A stretch of 64,000 bases of DNA. It comes from Streptomyces sp. HPF1205 (GTDB lineage: Bacteria; Actinomycetota; Actinomycetes; Streptomycetales; Streptomycetaceae). The notes under the pieces are model-generated. The model had not been told where the DNA came from and did not search any database. It saw only the letters and a program-made list of their open reading frames with translations. The stretch's first letter is position 1, and each line of letters opens with the position of its first letter. The stretch is taken from NCBI RefSeq assembly GCF_020400825.1, contig NZ_JAINVH010000029.1, forward strand, positions 1-64,000. Reading direction: 5' to 3'. A program made the position numbers and the translations under genes. Of this stretch, positions 34,012 to 42,577 are shown one piece after another.

Positions 34012-34626
34012 TCACTCAGGGTGATCACGGCGGGCCCGCTCGGTGCGGACGGCGGGCCCCGGAACGGCCCGGTAGCCGGACGGGGTCTGATGGACCAGCA
34101 GATCGGCGAACGGCCGGGAGGGGTCGGCGGCGAAGTGGGCGTCCTCCTCGCGGGTCCAGCCGGTCCAGAACGCCGCCAGCTCCTCGCCGTCCCTGCGCCG
34201 GCCCCGCACCCGCGCGGTCGCCGGGTCCACCTCCAGCCACAGCAGCAGCGACAGGTACGGGCGCAGCGCGGCCCGTCCCGTCCCGACGCCCTCCAGCAGC
34301 ACCACCGGGGCCGGCGGGACCTCCCGCTGCCCGGTGAACCGGCGGGCCGTCCAGTCGTACACCTCGTGCCCGGCCGTCCGCCCGGCGGCCAGCGGCGTGA
34401 GGACCTGCTCGGCCAGCCGGGTGGTCCAGCCGAACGGCTCCTCATGGGTGGCCAGATCGTCCGTGTGGACCACCGGCGCGCCCCCGGCCCCCTCCGCCAG
34501 CCGCCGGGCGATCGTGGTCTTGCCCGCCCCGGCGTGGCCGTCCACGGCCACCAGCCGCACCTGCCCGCAGCGCGGGGCCAGGTCGGGCAGCATCGCGGCC
34601 AGGTGCGGGAGCGTCAGGTCGTCCAT
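34012..34626 (-). CDS. P-loop nucleoside-kinase-like protein
   Basis: The 204-residue protein has a complete Walker A in VDGHAGAGKTTIARRLA (residues 28-44) and the uridine-kinase-like arrangement HTDDLATHEEPFGW, then EVPPAPVVLLEGVGTG and RTRRRD-type basic residues (VRGRRRDGEEL). A phosphotransfer role on a nucleoside or similar molecule is likely, but the substrate is unknown. It lies between the AAA+ gene and the divergent aminopeptidase gene. Confidence 0.8.
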   Translation of the reverse strand: MDDLTLPHLAAMLPDLAPRCGQVRLVAVDGHAGAGKTTIARRLAEGAGGAPVVHTDDLATHEEPFGWTTRLAEQVLTPLAAGRTAGHEVYDWTARRFTGQREVPPAPVVLLEGVGTGRAALRPYLSLLLWLEVDPATARVRGRRRDGEELAAFWTGWTREEDAHFAADPSRPFADLLVHQTPSGYRAVPGPAVRTERARRDHPE

Positions 34627-34751
34627 GCGGCCGAGGGTACGGGGGCGCGGGCCCGCGGCACGCCGGGCGGCGCGCGTGCCGCCCGGCGCGCCGCGGACGC
34701 GGGGTCCGCACGTAGGGTGCGCGTCGCGGCGGCGCCGATTACGGTGGTCGG

Positions 34752-35891
34752 GTGACCGAGACCGAGGCCGGCGGGCGAGCCGGCGTGTTGTTCCCGCCGG
34801 AGCGGGTGGAGACGGCGCGGCGGGCGACCGAGGACGCCGCGTTCGACGCTCTGCTGGTGACTCCCGGAGCGGACCTGCGGTACCTGACGGGGTACCAGGC
34901 GCTGCCGCTGGAGCGGCTGACCTGCCTGGTGGTGCCCGCCCGCGCCGAGCCCTTCCTGGTGGTGCCCGAGCTGGAGCGGCCCGCGGCGCAGGCGTCCCCG
35001 GCCGGGAGGCTGGGCATCGAGATCGTCGGCTTCGCGGAGACCGAGGACGCGTACGAGCTCGTCGCCCGGCGGCTGCCGCCGGGGACCAGGCGGTTCGCCG
35101 TGGACAACCACATGTGGGCGGAGAAGCTGCTGGCCTTCCAGGACGCCCTGCCCGGCGCCCAGCCCGGGCTGGCCGGGGACGTGCTGTCGGTGCTGCGGAT
35201 GCGCAAGAGCGCGGCCGAGGTGGCCGCCCTGCGCCGGGCGGGCGCCGCGATCGACCGGGTGCACGACGCGATGGGGGAGTGGCTGCGGCCCGGACGCACC
35301 GAGCGCGAGGTCGCGCGGGACATCGCGGACGCGATCGTGGCGGCCGGGCACGACCACGCGGACTTCGTCATCGTGGGCTCGGGGCCGAACAGCGCCAGCC
35401 CCCACCACGAGGTGTCCGACCGGGTGATCGAGCCGGGCGACCCGGTGGTCGTCGACATCGGCGGCACGACCGCCGAGGGCTACTGCTCCGACTCCACCCG
35501 CACCTACGCCGTCGGCGAGCCGCCGGCCGCGTTCCTGGAGCTGTACCGGGTCCTGCTGCGCGCCCAGACCGCGCAGACCGAGGCGGTGCGGCCGGGCGTC
35601 ACCGCCGAGGAACTCGACGCGGTGGGCCGGGACATCATCACCGCGGCGGGCCACGGCGAGCACTTCATCCACCGCACCGGGCACGGCATCGGCCTGGAGA
35701 CGCACGAGGAGCCGTACATCGTGGCCGGGAGCAAGCGGCCGCTGGAGCCGGGCATGGCGTTCTCCGTGGAACCGGGCATCTACCTGCCCGGGACCTTCGG
35801 CGCCCGTATCGAGGACATCGCGGTCTGCACGGAAACGGGCGGCGAGCGGCTCAATCTGACGGGACGTGACCTGGTGGTTCTGCCCGGCTGA
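34752..35891 (+). CDS. M24 family metallopeptidase (Xaa-Pro aminopeptidase-like)
   Basis: The 379-residue protein has an N-terminal creatinase-like domain (about 1-140) and the pita-bread M24 domain. The five metal ligands are in order: Asp in VVVDIGGTTAEG, Asp in YCSDSTRTY, His in HRTGHGIGLETH, Glu in FSVEPGIYLPG, and Glu in RIEDIAV. It should remove N-terminal residues before proline (or be a related dipeptidase) in the cytosol; there is no signal peptide. The GTG at 34752 is the first in-frame start of the conserved chain. Confidence 0.93.
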   Translation: MTETEAGGRAGVLFPPERVETARRATEDAAFDALLVTPGADLRYLTGYQALPLERLTCLVVPARAEPFLVVPELERPAAQASPAGRLGIEIVGFAETEDAYELVARRLPPGTRRFAVDNHMWAEKLLAFQDALPGAQPGLAGDVLSVLRMRKSAAEVAALRRAGAAIDRVHDAMGEWLRPGRTEREVARDIADAIVAAGHDHADFVIVGSGPNSASPHHEVSDRVIEPGDPVVVDIGGTTAEGYCSDSTRTYAVGEPPAAFLELYRVLLRAQTAQTEAVRPGVTAEELDAVGRDIITAAGHGEHFIHRTGHGIGLETHEEPYIVAGSKRPLEPGMAFSVEPGIYLPGTFGARIEDIAVCTETGGERLNLTGRDLVVLPG

Positions 35892-35910
35892 CCGGCCGGA
35901 CGGCCGCCAG

Positions 35911-35922
35911 TGGACCAGACCA
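35911..35922. promoter_or_regulatory. DasR-type (dre) operator candidate upstream of the C39 peptidase gene
   Basis: TGGACCAGACCA, read on the minus strand as TGGTCTGGTCCA, matches ten of twelve bases of the dre core TGGTCTAGACCA. It lies about 140 bases upstream of the ATG at 36064. It abuts a perfect 12-bp palindrome, ACCAATATTGGT (35919-35930). Confidence 0.45.
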
Positions 35923-36063
35923 ATATTGGTACCCGGCGCGCCCCGGAAACCCTGGTGGAAACGGCGGGTGAACTGCGATGGTGGTGCGCACCCACCCCGG
36001 CCGACACGGACGCGGGCGGGAACTTTCCCGGTTCACGACGAGGGAAAACGAGGGTAATCAGCC

Positions 36064-37482
36064 ATGACCACTCACGCGCCCCGGCGGGCCGTGCTGACCG
36101 CCGCGCTCGTCGCGGCGGCGGCCACCGCCACCGCGACGTCCGCCTCCGCCGCGACGTCCGCCTCCGGCGGCGGCCCGGTCGCCCCGCAGGCCGCGCCCGC
36201 CGGCTCCGGCCCGGGATCGGACCCGGGCCCCGACGACGCCCCCGTCGACTACCACGCCTGGACGTCGCACGCCGACTGGCTGTTCGGGGAGCACCGCGGC
36301 ACCGTCCCGGTGGCCGGGCCCCGGCCCGGGGTGCGGATCGGCCGCGCGACCGGCACCTTCGACTACACCGACCCGCACACCGGCACCACCGCGACCTGGG
36401 AGTCGGCCTCCTGGACGTCCCCGGCGCACACCGTGCCCCACCCGGCGAGCGAGCTGGTCTCGTCATGGAACGCGCACACCCCGGCCGGCACCTGGATCCA
36501 GGTCGAACTGCTGGGCACGTACACCGACGGCACGAGCACTCCCGCGTACGTCATGGGCCGCTGGACCGCGGGCGACGGCCCCGAGGACATCCGGCGCACC
36601 TCGGTGGACGGCCAGAGCGACGGCCGGAGCAGCATCTGGACGGACACCTTCGCCATCGACGACACGAGCGCCGGCCCGCTGCTTGCCTCGTACCGGCTGC
36701 GGCTGACCCTCTTCCGCAGGCCGGGCAGCGGCCTGACGCCCACCGTGTGGCGGCTGGGCGCGATGGCGTCGGACATCCCGGACCGCTTCACCGTGCCCGC
36801 CTCGGTGCCGGGCCCGGGCGGCACCGGTATCGAACTGCCGGTGCCGCGCTACTCGCAGGACATCCACAAGGGCCAGTACCCGCAGTACGACAACGGCGGC
36901 GAGGCGTGGTGCAGCCCGACCTCCTCGACGATGGTCATCGAGTACTGGGGCCGCGGCCCGACCGCCGCCGACCTGGCCTGGGTGGACCCGAGCTACGCCG
37001 ACCCCCAGGTCGACCAGGGCGCCCGCTTCACCTACGACTACCAGTACGAGGGGTGCGGCAACTGGCCGTTCAACGCGGCGTACGCGGCCACGTACCAGGA
37101 CCTGCAGGGGGTCGTGACCCGGCTGCGCTCGCTGAACGACGTGGAGCGGCTGATCAGGGCCGGCATCCCGGTGATAACGTCCCAGTCCTTCCTGTCCGCC
37201 GAGCTGGACGGCGCCGGCTACAGCACCTCGGGCCACCTGATGTGCGTCATCGGCTTCACGCCCGAGGGCGACGTGGTGGCCAACGACCCGGCCAGCCCCA
37301 CCGACGACGCGGTCCACCACGTCTACAAGCGGGCGCAGTTCGAGACCGTGTGGCTGCGCACCAAGCGGATCAACGCCTCGGGCAAGGTGAGCGGCGGCTC
37401 CGGCGGGGTCTGCTACCTGTACTTCCCGGCCCGGCCCAGCCCCGGCCAGCGCCGCGCGCTGGCATCGGTCGGCGTGGTCTGA
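36064..37482 (+). CDS. Secreted C39-like papain-fold peptidase
   Basis: The 472-residue protein begins with a signal peptide (RRAVLTAALVAAAATATATSASAA). A beta-rich domain (about 60-255) precedes a C39_2 papain-like domain. The catalytic Cys283 is in EAWCSPTSSTMV, His391 in TSGHLMCVIGF, and Asp408 in VVANDPAS, the expected order. It should hydrolyse peptide bonds outside the cell; the substrate is unknown. The ATG at 36064 has GAGGG about 9 bases upstream. A chitinase follows with dre-like sites, and a 15-bp terminator separates the two. Confidence 0.88.
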   Translation: MTTHAPRRAVLTAALVAAAATATATSASAATSASGGGPVAPQAAPAGSGPGSDPGPDDAPVDYHAWTSHADWLFGEHRGTVPVAGPRPGVRIGRATGTFDYTDPHTGTTATWESASWTSPAHTVPHPASELVSSWNAHTPAGTWIQVELLGTYTDGTSTPAYVMGRWTAGDGPEDIRRTSVDGQSDGRSSIWTDTFAIDDTSAGPLLASYRLRLTLFRRPGSGLTPTVWRLGAMASDIPDRFTVPASVPGPGGTGIELPVPRYSQDIHKGQYPQYDNGGEAWCSPTSSTMVIEYWGRGPTAADLAWVDPSYADPQVDQGARFTYDYQYEGCGNWPFNAAYAATYQDLQGVVTRLRSLNDVERLIRAGIPVITSQSFLSAELDGAGYSTSGHLMCVIGFTPEGDVVANDPASPTDDAVHHVYKRAQFETVWLRTKRINASGKVSGGSGGVCYLYFPARPSPGQRRALASVGVV

Positions 37483-37492
37483 CGGCCGCTCA

Positions 37493-37540
37493 CGGGCCCG
37501 GGTCCGCAGCCTCGCGACGAGGCGCGCGGACCCGGGCCCG
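37493..37540 (+). terminator. Terminator after the C39 peptidase gene, 15-bp perfect stem
   Basis: Arms 37493-37507 and 37526-37540 pair perfectly over 15 bp. The 18-base loop itself can form a 5-bp hairpin (CCTCG/CGAGG). It starts 10 bases after the peptidase stop. Confidence 0.8.
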
Positions 37541-37618
37541 CCGCTGTCGGGGGCCGGGGCCGGCTCCAAGCGGCTGCAGGGCTGCGAGACAGCGGGCGAG
37601 GTCCCGGACAGCGGCCGG

Positions 37619-37661
37619 TGGTAGAGACCAATTTTGTGGGTTGCTCTAAAGGTCTGGACCA
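37619..37661 (+). promoter_or_regulatory. Two DasR-type (dre) operator candidates upstream of the chitinase gene
   Basis: TGGTAGAGACCA (37619-37630) and AGGTCTGGACCA (37650-37661) each match ten of twelve bases of the dre core TGGTCTAGACCA. They are 31 bases apart and 64-106 bases upstream of the chitinase start. Streptomyces chitinase promoters are known to carry such paired elements, through which DasR represses in a glucosamine-phosphate dependent way. Confidence 0.65.
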
Positions 37662-37724
37662 ACTCATTGACGGGTTCGCGTCACAGCAGGATTCTGCTGC
37701 CACGTTCCCCACAGGAGGTCCGAC

Positions 37725-38966
37725 GTGAAACGTCCCAAAGCCCTCGGTTCCGGCCTGGCGGCCGCCGCCCTGGCCGTCGCGGCGATCGGCACCGCCACCG
37801 CGCTGGGCGCGGGGCAGGCCAGCGGCGCCACCGCCTCGGCCGCCGCGCTGAGCAGCCAGTGGTACGCCGCCGCCCCCTACCTCATGCCGCTGGACAACGA
37901 CCCGCCCAGCGCCACCGCCATCATGGACGCCACCGGCCTGAAGGCGTTCCAGCTCGCGTTCGTCCTGGCCCCGAACGGCGGCGGCTGCAGCCCGACCTGG
38001 GGCGGCACCGGTGCGGTGTCCTCCGACACCGCCGTGGCCGGCGTCATCTCGGCGATCAGGGCCAAGGGCGGCGACGTGTCCGTCTCGATCGGGGGGTACG
38101 GCGGCACCAAGCTGGGGCAGACCTGTTCCGACCCCGCGTCCACCGCCGCCGCGTACCAGCAGGTCATCGACAAATACCAGCTCCACGCGATCGACTTCGA
38201 CCTGGAGGAGCCGGAGTACGAGAACAGCGCCGCGGTGCACAACGAGATCGGCGCGGCCAAGATCCTGCAGCAGGACAACCCCGGCCTCTACATCTCGGTG
38301 ACCACCGCGGGCACCGCGGCCGGCACCGGGTGGTTCGGCCAGCAGATGCTGAACGAGGCCAAGTCGCAGGGCTTCACGCCGAACAACTTCTCCATCATGC
38401 CGTTCGACGGCGGCTTCAACGGCGCCGCCTCCCAGACCGCCGCGCTCACCGCGTTCAACGGCCTGCTGCGGTCGACCTTCGGCTGGGACACCGCCACCGC
38501 CTACGCCCACGAGGGCTTCTCCGGGATGAACGGCCGCAGCGACTCGGGCGAGTACTTCTACCAGTCGGACTTCCAGACCGTCCTGGACTACGCCACCGGC
38601 CACGGCATGGGCCGGTTCACCTTCTGGTCGCTCAACCGGGACCGCCAGTGCAACCCGCCGGACAACAACGGCACGACCTCCGGCACGTGCAGCAGCGTGC
38701 CCCAGGCCGCCTGGGACTTCGCCAAGTTCTCGGTCCGGTTCGCCGGTGCCACCCCGCCGGTCACCCCGCCGCCCACCACGCCCCCGCCCACCTCGCCCGG
38801 CGGCTCCTGCGCCGGCGTCGCCGACTGGTCGGCGAGCGCGGTCTACGTCGGCGGCAACGAGGTCCAGTGGGGCGGCCACAAGTGGAAGGCCAAGTGGTGG
38901 ACCACGAACGAGGAGCCCGGTACCACGGGTGAGTGGGGCGTCTGGCAGGACGAGGGCCCCTGCTGA
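37725..38966 (+). CDS. Secreted GH18 chitinase-like protein with C-terminal chitin-binding module
   Basis: The 413-residue protein has a signal peptide (LAAAALAVAAIGTATALGAG...ASG), a GH18 catalytic domain (about 45-340) and, after a Pro/Thr linker (PPVTPPPTTPPPTSPGG), a CBM5/12 chitin-binding module at 365-413 (ADWSASAVYVGGNEVQWGGHKWKAKWW). The catalytic segment reads HAIDFDLE: Asp157, Asp159 and the acid Glu161 are present, but the first Asp of the usual DxxDxDxE is His154. The GTG at 37725 has AGGAGG 6 bases upstream. Dre-like elements upstream suggest DasR control, so chitin degradation is the likely role. Confidence 0.9.
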   Translation: MKRPKALGSGLAAAALAVAAIGTATALGAGQASGATASAAALSSQWYAAAPYLMPLDNDPPSATAIMDATGLKAFQLAFVLAPNGGGCSPTWGGTGAVSSDTAVAGVISAIRAKGGDVSVSIGGYGGTKLGQTCSDPASTAAAYQQVIDKYQLHAIDFDLEEPEYENSAAVHNEIGAAKILQQDNPGLYISVTTAGTAAGTGWFGQQMLNEAKSQGFTPNNFSIMPFDGGFNGAASQTAALTAFNGLLRSTFGWDTATAYAHEGFSGMNGRSDSGEYFYQSDFQTVLDYATGHGMGRFTFWSLNRDRQCNPPDNNGTTSGTCSSVPQAAWDFAKFSVRFAGATPPVTPPPTTPPPTSPGGSCAGVADWSASAVYVGGNEVQWGGHKWKAKWWTTNEEPGTTGEWGVWQDEGPC

Positions 38967-39202
38967 ACCCCGGATCAGCCCGGATGCCCGGACCGGCCGG
39001 CCGGTCACCCGGATCACCCGGACCGCCGCCGCCCTGACCACCCGCGGCGGCGGCATGGGCACCCGGCCCGGATCTCCGGGCACCGGTCCCCGGGTCCGGC
39101 ATGATTGCCGGTCCGATTGCCTGCGGCGGCAATCCGCCGCGCGCTCCGAATTCGGCGGCGGGCCGGTGGCGGGAATGCGCCACTGGCCCGCCGCCCCGGT
39201 GT

Positions 39203-39222
39203 GCGCACCCTCGCAGGTGCGC
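39203..39222. terminator. Hairpin with T-run, chitinase side
   Basis: GCGCACC (39203-39209) and GGTGCGC (39216-39222) form a 7-bp stem with a 6-base loop, followed by GTTTTC. It is the nearest thing to a canonical T-tract terminator in the window. The rest of the 435-base gap between the chitinase and methyltransferase genes holds a 14-bp palindrome and probably the methyltransferase promoter (TTGACC at 39252). Confidence 0.55.
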
Positions 39223-39228
39223 GTTTTC

Positions 39229-39242
39229 GCATGTGCACATGC
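39229..39242. promoter_or_regulatory. 14-bp perfect palindrome upstream of the methyltransferase gene
   Basis: GCATGTGCACATGC is fully self-complementary. It lies ten bases upstream of a TTGACC element (39252-39257) and 160 bases upstream of the GTG at 39402, so it could be an operator for the methyltransferase/cyclic-di-GMP operon. Confidence 0.4.
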
Positions 39243-39401
39243 CGGTGGTTGTTGACCAAAACGGACGTTCCATCTCCGGTTCGGTGTTTCACTCCGAACA
39301 GGTGATCAGTAGCCTCGGGTTGAGCATGACTGCCCCGTACATCCGGACGAAGACCCGTCCCCGGCACCTCCGTTGAGCCCCTTGACCTGGAGACACCGAC
39401 A

Positions 39402-40214
39402 GTGACCGACCGTCCCTCCTGGGCACCGCAGGGTATTGATCTCACCGTGCCCAGCGTTTCCCGGATCTACGACTACTTCCTCGGCGGTTCGCACAACTTC
39501 GAGGTGGACCGGGAAGCGGCCCGGATCGCGATCAAGGCGTTCCCCAGCATTCCCAAGATCAGCCAGGAGAACCGGGCGGTCATGCGCCGCGCGGTGCGTT
39601 TCGCGATGGACCGCGGAATCACCCAGTTCCTGGACATCGGCTCCGGCATTCCGACCTTTGGAAACGTGCACGAGGTCGCGCAGGCGAACGACCCGCGCGC
39701 CCGGGTGGTCTACGTCGACAACGACCCGGTCGCCGTCGCCCACAGCCGGGCGGTCCTGGAGGGCAACCCCAACGCCACCGCCCTCGCCGGTGACCTGCGC
39801 GACCCGCTGTCGATCCTGGACGCGCCGGAGACCCGGCGGATGCTGGACCTGGACCGGCCGGTGGCCCTGATGCTCGTCGCCGTGGTCCACTTCCTGCCCG
39901 ACGACGAGCGGCCCGAAGAGATCATCGCCGCCCTGCGCGAGGCTCTCGCGCCCGGCAGCGCCATGGTCATCACCCACGCCACACTGGACGGCCCCACCCC
40001 GCAGGGCCAGCGCGGGGCCCAGGAGGTCTACCAGCGCACCGCCACCCCGCTGATCATGCGCAGCCGCGAGGAGCTGGAACGGTTCTTCGAGGGTTTCGAA
40101 CTGGTCGAGCCGGGTGTGGTGCCGCTGCCCTACTGGCGGCCCGACACACCGCCGAGCGAGGACGACGATCCGGGCGTCACGCACGGCCTGGCCGGTGTGG
40201 GGCTGAAGGCGTGA
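39402..40214 (+). CDS. SAM-dependent methyltransferase (DUF574 type)
   Basis: The 270-residue protein fits the actinobacterial S-adenosyl methyltransferase family: the opening QGIDLTVPSVSRIYDYFLGGSHNFEVDRE, then the SAM-binding FLDIGSGIPTFGNVHE and VYVDNDPVAVAHSRA. The target is unknown in this large Streptomyces family. The GTG at 39402 has GGAG 7 bases upstream. The next gene starts inside its stop (GTGA at 40211-40214), so the methyltransferase is translated in step with a cyclic-di-GMP enzyme. Confidence 0.88.
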   Translation: MTDRPSWAPQGIDLTVPSVSRIYDYFLGGSHNFEVDREAARIAIKAFPSIPKISQENRAVMRRAVRFAMDRGITQFLDIGSGIPTFGNVHEVAQANDPRARVVYVDNDPVAVAHSRAVLEGNPNATALAGDLRDPLSILDAPETRRMLDLDRPVALMLVAVVHFLPDDERPEEIIAALREALAPGSAMVITHATLDGPTPQGQRGAQEVYQRTATPLIMRSREELERFFEGFELVEPGVVPLPYWRPDTPPSEDDDPGVTHGLAGVGLKA

Positions 40215-42373
40215 CCATGGGGCCGGCGGCGGCCGGGCACGAGGAGGGGACGGTGCCCGAGGGGGCACCGGAGGACAGTATCCGGCGGTTCGCCGCCATC
40301 TGGAGCCGGGCGATCTTCCCGGTGACCGCCACGTCGATGACCCGCGTCGAGTTCGAGGACCACCTGGTGCCGCTGGCCCGGGTGCTCAGCGACGCGCTGC
40401 GGGCCGCGCCCTTCGACCCGCGGGCCGCCGTCCCTGTCGGCACTGCCCTGGTCGACGCGCATTGCACCGACCCCGAGGCACTGCCCAGCATCCTCGGCGT
40501 CATCGACGCCTACCTGGTGCTCTACTGCACCCCCGGCCTGCCCGTGGACGAGGCCCGGGCCCGCTGCTCCCGGCTGCAGCACGCGGTCGCCGTCGGCTTC
40601 TCGCAGGCGCTTCGCGAACGCACCCTGCACGAGCAGGAGTCCATCCTGCGTGCCGCCATCACCGCGCAGGCCGAGGCCGAGAAGGCACTGGCCGCCAGCG
40701 AGGCGCGGTTCCGCGCGGTCTTCGAGAGCGCCGCCATCGGCATCGGCATCGCCGACCTGGACGGCCGGGTGCTGGAGATCAACGAGGCGCTGACCCGCAT
40801 GTTCGGCAGCGAGGCGCACGTCATGCGGCGCAACGTCGGCGAGTGGGTGCACCCCGACAACGGCCCCGAGGTCCGCGGCCTCAACGGCGAGCTGGTCCGC
40901 GGGGAGCGCGAGGGCTACCACGTCGAGAAGGCGTACCCCCGGGCCGACGGCTCGGTGCTGTGGGCCAACCTCAAGGTGTCGCTGCTGCGCGACGCGGCCG
41001 GCCGGCCGCAGTACCAGCTCGCGCTCCTGGAGGACGTCACCGAGCGGCGCGCGCTGCTGCGCCGGCTGCGGCACCAGGCCACCCACGACGCCCTGACCGG
41101 ACTGCCCAACCGGGCGCACTTCTTCGAGAGCCTGGACCGGGCACTGTCCGGCGGCCCCGGCAGCCGGATCGGGGTCTGCTACCTCGACCTCGACGGGTTC
41201 AAGGCCGTCAACGACAGCCTGGGCCACGCGGTCGGCGACCGCCTGCTGGTCGCCGTCGCCGAACGCCTGCACGGCTGCCTGACCTCGCCCGACCAGCTGG
41301 TGGCCCGTATCGGCGGCGACGAGTTCGTGGCCCTGTACACCGACCCGCCGGACGCCGCCGAGGTCGTCGCGCTGGCCGAGCGGATCCTGGCCGCGCTGTC
41401 CACCCCGGTCACCCTGGACGGCCGCGAACTGCCCGTGCACTGCAGCATCGGCATCGTCCACGGCCCGGCGAACAGCCGCGCGGCCGCCGACGTGCTGCGC
41501 AGCGCCGACATCACCATGTACCGCGCCAAGGAACTGGGCGGCAACCGGTACGAGGTGGCCGACCCGGACGCCGACGCCCGCGCCATCACCCGCCACGGCC
41601 TGACCAACCGGCTGCCCGGCGCCCTGGAGCGCGGCGAGTTCTTCATCGAGTACCAGCCGCTGATCGGGCTGGAGGACGGCGGGGTACGCGGCGCGGAGGC
41701 GCTGGTGCGCTGGCTGCACCCGGTGCACGGGGTGCTCGGCCCCGACCAGTTCATCCCGCTCGCCGAGAGCACCGGGCAGATCGTGCCGCTGGGCCGCTGG
41801 GTGCTGCAGGAGGCCGCCCGGCAGGCCCGCTCCTGGACGATGGGGGGCGCCACCTGCTCGCCGCACGTCAGCGTCAACCTCTCACCCATCCAGCTCCACC
41901 ACCCCGACCTGGTCAGCGAGGTCGCCAGGGCGCTCGACGAGAGCGGCCTGCCGCCCGCCTCGCTGTGCCTGGAGGTGACCGAGAGCGCGCTGATCGGCGC
42001 CGACGAGGACGCGCTCAAGCCGCTGCGGCGGATCGCCGACCTCGGCGTCGAGATCGCCCTGGACGACTTCGGCACCGGCTACTCCAACCTGTCCTCGCTG
42101 CGCTGGCTGCCGGTCAGCGTCCTCAAGCTGGACCGGGCCTTCACCCGGGGCCTGCGGCAGAACCCGCCGGACCCGGTCGACTCCAAGATCGTCGAAGGCG
42201 TCGTCTCGCTGGCGCACGGCCTCGGGCTGACCGTCACCGTCGAGGGCGTCGAGACCAGGACCCAGGCCGAGCACCTGCGCGACCTGGGCTGCGACACCGG
42301 CCAGGGCTGGTACTACGCCCGCCCGGGCCCGCCGGAGTCCCTGCACAAGCTCGCCCTGGCCGACGCCGGCTGA
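40211..42373 (+). CDS. PAS-GGDEF-EAL cyclic-di-GMP turnover protein
   Basis: The 720-residue protein has an N-terminal unassigned helical segment (1-150), a coiled region, a PAS domain (about 167-280: RFRAVFESAAIGIGIADLDG), a GGDEF diguanylate cyclase domain (285-455) with intact GGDEF at residues 368-372, and an EAL phosphodiesterase domain (460-715) with the intact E496-A497-L498 motif. No membrane helix is seen, so it acts in the cytosol. Either activity could dominate; in Streptomyces cyclic-di-GMP controls development through BldD. The GTG start overlaps the methyltransferase stop. Confidence 0.92.
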   Translation: MTMGPAAAGHEEGTVPEGAPEDSIRRFAAIWSRAIFPVTATSMTRVEFEDHLVPLARVLSDALRAAPFDPRAAVPVGTALVDAHCTDPEALPSILGVIDAYLVLYCTPGLPVDEARARCSRLQHAVAVGFSQALRERTLHEQESILRAAITAQAEAEKALAASEARFRAVFESAAIGIGIADLDGRVLEINEALTRMFGSEAHVMRRNVGEWVHPDNGPEVRGLNGELVRGEREGYHVEKAYPRADGSVLWANLKVSLLRDAAGRPQYQLALLEDVTERRALLRRLRHQATHDALTGLPNRAHFFESLDRALSGGPGSRIGVCYLDLDGFKAVNDSLGHAVGDRLLVAVAERLHGCLTSPDQLVARIGGDEFVALYTDPPDAAEVVALAERILAALSTPVTLDGRELPVHCSIGIVHGPANSRAAADVLRSADITMYRAKELGGNRYEVADPDADARAITRHGLTNRLPGALERGEFFIEYQPLIGLEDGGVRGAEALVRWLHPVHGVLGPDQFIPLAESTGQIVPLGRWVLQEAARQARSWTMGGATCSPHVSVNLSPIQLHHPDLVSEVARALDESGLPPASLCLEVTESALIGADEDALKPLRRIADLGVEIALDDFGTGYSNLSSLRWLPVSVLKLDRAFTRGLRQNPPDPVDSKIVEGVVSLAHGLGLTVTVEGVETRTQAEHLRDLGCDTGQGWYYARPGPPESLHKLALADAG

Positions 42374-42577
42374 GCCGGCCGCGCACGCGCCATGGAGGAT
42401 GCCCGGTCCGGGTGACGCGCGCCCGCCGATCGGGCATACTCCAACCCTCCGGATTCGTTGATCGCACCGTGCCGTGATCCGGCGCGGAAGGATCGGATCC
42501 GGGCAGAGCCCGAGGACGGTTGCGCCACACCCGCGGCGGCGACCGCCTACGCCCCCGACAGGGAGGAGTGTGCCGCC

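Noticed and set aside
38991..39006. 16-bp palindrome GACCGGCCGGCCGGTC after the chitinase gene
   Set aside because: It is built only of GC-rich short repeats common in this DNA and is likely by chance; a better terminator candidate lies at 39203-39222.
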